Shown: positions 33,030 through 34,160 of the stretch, piece by piece
Numbering within the stretch: the stretch's first letter is position 1
Layout of the letters: each line of letters opens with the position of its first letter
Source: Bacteroidaceae bacterium
GTDB lineage: Bacteria; Bacteroidota; Bacteroidia; Bacteroidales; Bacteroidaceae
Length of the DNA stretch: 34,160 bases
Direction of reading: 5' to 3'
Assembly: GCA_017407905.1 (NCBI GenBank)
Contig: JAFQVS010000027.1
Span: forward strand, 1 to 34,160
Program-made: the position numbers and the translations under genes
The notes under the pieces: model-generated
Seen by the model: only the letters and a program-made list of their open reading frames with translations
What the model was told of the DNA's origin: nothing
The model's database searches: none

Positions 33030-33622
33030 TCTGCGTCAACTTTTGTACCGAGGGCGTTTAGGATAACTTTCTCGGTGAAACTGTTCATAAATTTGTCGTC
33101 GGTGTGCTTGCTTACAATGCCGTTGATGTAGGGAATTTCGATACCCTTGAGGCAGAAGTGCAGGAAGCGCGCGGCAAGGTCGGGGCTCTCGACGTTGAAG
33201 ATGCCCATCATTTTGCCCTCGGCTATTATGGAGCGGAACAGCGCAATCTCTTTCGAGTCGAACTCGCGGCGCAGATGCTCTATTATCCAAGCGTTGTTGA
33301 AATACTCGTTGCTTAGTCGGCTGTTGCGTCTTATGACGCTGCGTGTGGCGTGCAGACGAACAAAAATCAGCTTGATGATTTTTTTGTGTGGTGGCAGGGT
33401 CGATGCGGCTACTTTTGTTATTGCCGACGAGATTTTCTTTACCTCCATCTCAATTGAAGCCTCCAGTAACTCCTCTTTACTCTGAAAATAGGTATATACG
33501 GTGCGACGGCTGCGCTTAGCCTCGGTTGCAATGTCGCTCATTGTGATATTCTCTATCCCCTTCTGAGCAAAAAGTTTACGAGCGACCTTAATTAGTTGTT
33601 CTCTTGTATCGACTGTTGACAT
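33026..33622 (-). CDS. TetR/AcrR-family transcription regulator
   Basis: A 198-residue repressor-type regulator. Residues about 5-52 form the TetR DNA-binding domain: TREQLIKVARKLFAQKGIEN, then the helix-turn-helix MSDIATEAKRSRRTVYTYFQSKEEL. The rest is a helical ligand-binding and dimerisation domain of unknown specificity. The start is the ATG at 33622 with a good promoter just upstream. It is co-transcribed with the pseudouridine synthase, with four bases overlapping. The promoter region has no long palindrome I can assign as operator, so autoregulation is a guess. No efflux-pump gene, the common partner of AcrR-type regulators, is adjacent. Confidence 0.93.
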   Translation of the reverse strand: MSTVDTREQLIKVARKLFAQKGIENITMSDIATEAKRSRRTVYTYFQSKEELLEASIEMEVKKISSAITKVAASTLPPHKKIIKLIFVRLHATRSVIRRNSRLSNEYFNNAWIIEHLRREFDSKEIALFRSIIAEGKMMGIFNVESPDLAARFLHFCLKGIEIPYINGIVSKHTDDKFMNSFTEKVILNALGTKVDAE

Positions 33623-33643
33623 ACGAGCATTGATATTTTGCTG

Positions 33644-33674
33644 CGAAATTAGCAGTTTTTACACACTTGTGCAA
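33644..33674 (-). promoter_or_regulatory. Promoter of the TetR-RluA operon
   Basis: On the minus strand TTG (33672-33674), 20 bases, then TAATTTCG (33644-33651), a variant of the Bacteroidota -7 box with C in the last triplet, 21 bases from the ATG. Confidence 0.6.
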
Positions 33675-33744
33675 TTTTTGTGAGGTGAAAAATGGTTAAA
33701 AAATAAGAATTTTGTGGCAAATGTCTAAAATTGTTGCCAAAATG

Positions 33745-33776
33745 TTTGGTGGTTCCGAAAATAAGCCTTACCTTTG
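33745..33776 (+). promoter_or_regulatory. Promoter of the initiator tRNA gene
   Basis: TTTG (33745-33748), 20 bases, TACCTTTG (33769-33776) fits the Bacteroidota consensus exactly, 21 bases before the tRNA. Confidence 0.85.
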
Positions 33777-33797
33777 CATCAGTTTTAAAAACCGCAT

Positions 33798-33872
33798 CGC
33801 GGGGTGGAGCAGTGGTAGCTCGTTGGGCTCATAACCCAAAGGCCGGAGGTTCGATCCCTTCCCCCGCTACTA
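33798..33872 (+). tRNA. Initiator tRNA-Met (anticodon CAT)
   Basis: All arms fold: acceptor 33798-33804 with 33862-33868, D stem GAGC/GCTC, anticodon stem TTGGG/CCCAA with loop CTCATAA, five-base variable loop, T stem GGAGG/CCTTC. The anticodon stem has three consecutive G-C pairs next to the loop (33825-33827 with 33835-33837), the first acceptor pair is a C-T mismatch, and A11-T24 is present in the D stem; together these identify the initiator rather than elongator or Ile2 type. The 3' CCA is not encoded (CTA follows), so it must be added by nucleotidyltransferase. Confidence 0.92.
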
Positions 33873-33874
33873 AG

Positions 33875-33910
33875 AGAGGACAACTTTTAAAGTTGTCCTC
33901 TAATTTTTTT
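33875..33910 (+). terminator. Terminator after the initiator tRNA
   Basis: Arms AGAGGACAACTTT (33875-33887) and its complement (33889-33901) form a 13-bp stem around one base, followed by seven T (33904-33910). Confidence 0.9.
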
Positions 33911-33948
33911 AATTCTTTCGGCTGTGGGCGGCGCAACGGCTACGGCCA

Positions 33949-34157
33949 CGGCTCAGTAGAAATTTACTGTGAACAAGAATAAATTTGTTATTTCTCACTT
34001 TCAAGAACAGCAGCATATAATACGTGCAAGAGGTAACTTTTAATTAAATATTGCACCATAAAAAAGAAATTCAATGTAGGTACGATTGTTTTAAGGAAAA
34101 AGTGCGAGGTATGTTTAACCGCTACTTAGACGCTTGTTTACAAGCGACTAAGTGAGG
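33949..34157. repeat. Right copy of the inverted repeat at the window end
   Basis: Reverse complement of 1-206, with the same outer hairpin (34124-34153, perfect except for one base in the stem). It starts 40 bases after the tRNA terminator. Three further bases reach the window end. Inverted orientation to the left copy would allow inversion of the whole segment by recombination, if the copies are truly linked. Confidence 0.85.
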
Positions 34158-34160
34158 GCG

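Overview
The window looks like a chromosomal contig from a gut-type member of the order Bacteroidales (phylum Bacteroidota). The evidence is the protein set (secreted GH20 hexosaminidase, tricorn-like S41 protease, GH130 phosphorylase with a GPH symporter, membrane AraC regulators, WG-repeat kinase), the absence of Shine-Dalgarno spacing, and repeated promoters of the Bacteroidota type (TTTG, 19-21 bases, TAnnTTTG). Genus cannot be read from the sequence. No ribosomal RNA, phage genes, transposase or CRISPR array is visible.

Layout. A repeat of about 206 bases opens the window, and an inverted copy (33949-34157) closes it. Then follow, on the minus strand: a TPR protein, glutaminyl-tRNA synthetase, a family 2 glycosyltransferase, and a two-gene unit of a secreted tricorn-like protease followed by a secreted GH20 beta-hexosaminidase. 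On the plus strand come formate-tetrahydrofolate ligase, a membrane kinase-like protein with WG repeats, and the AAA+ ATPase RarA. Between rarA and a double-domain SGNH hydrolase lies a 0.55-kb patch with two MITE-like elements around duplicated small repeats. Next are alanine dehydrogenase (+), a GH130 phosphorylase and GPH sugar symporter operon (-), and a lipoprotein with an outer-membrane beta-barrel protein (-).

The region 24.9-29.0 kb is the most accessory-looking part. It holds two related membrane-bound AraC regulators, a structured RNA leader or small RNA between them, and an unreported 52-residue protein gene with its own terminator. The right part carries a cyclophilin lipoprotein, an M16 peptidase and a NagX-like acyltransferase on the plus strand, then a TetR regulator and RluA-type pseudouridine synthase overlapping by four bases on the minus strand, and finally an initiator tRNA-Met with a clear promoter and terminator.

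How parts may work together. The GPH symporter and GH130 enzyme fit uptake and phosphorolysis of a beta-mannoside such as Man-beta-1,4-GlcNAc from N-glycans, and the GH20 enzyme would remove terminal N-acetylhexosamines outside the cytoplasm. No SusC/SusD pair is present, so this is not a full polysaccharide utilisation locus. The points I would follow first are the 52-residue protein, the structured RNA upstream of the first AraC gene, the kinase with a changed DFG motif, and the MITE cluster.
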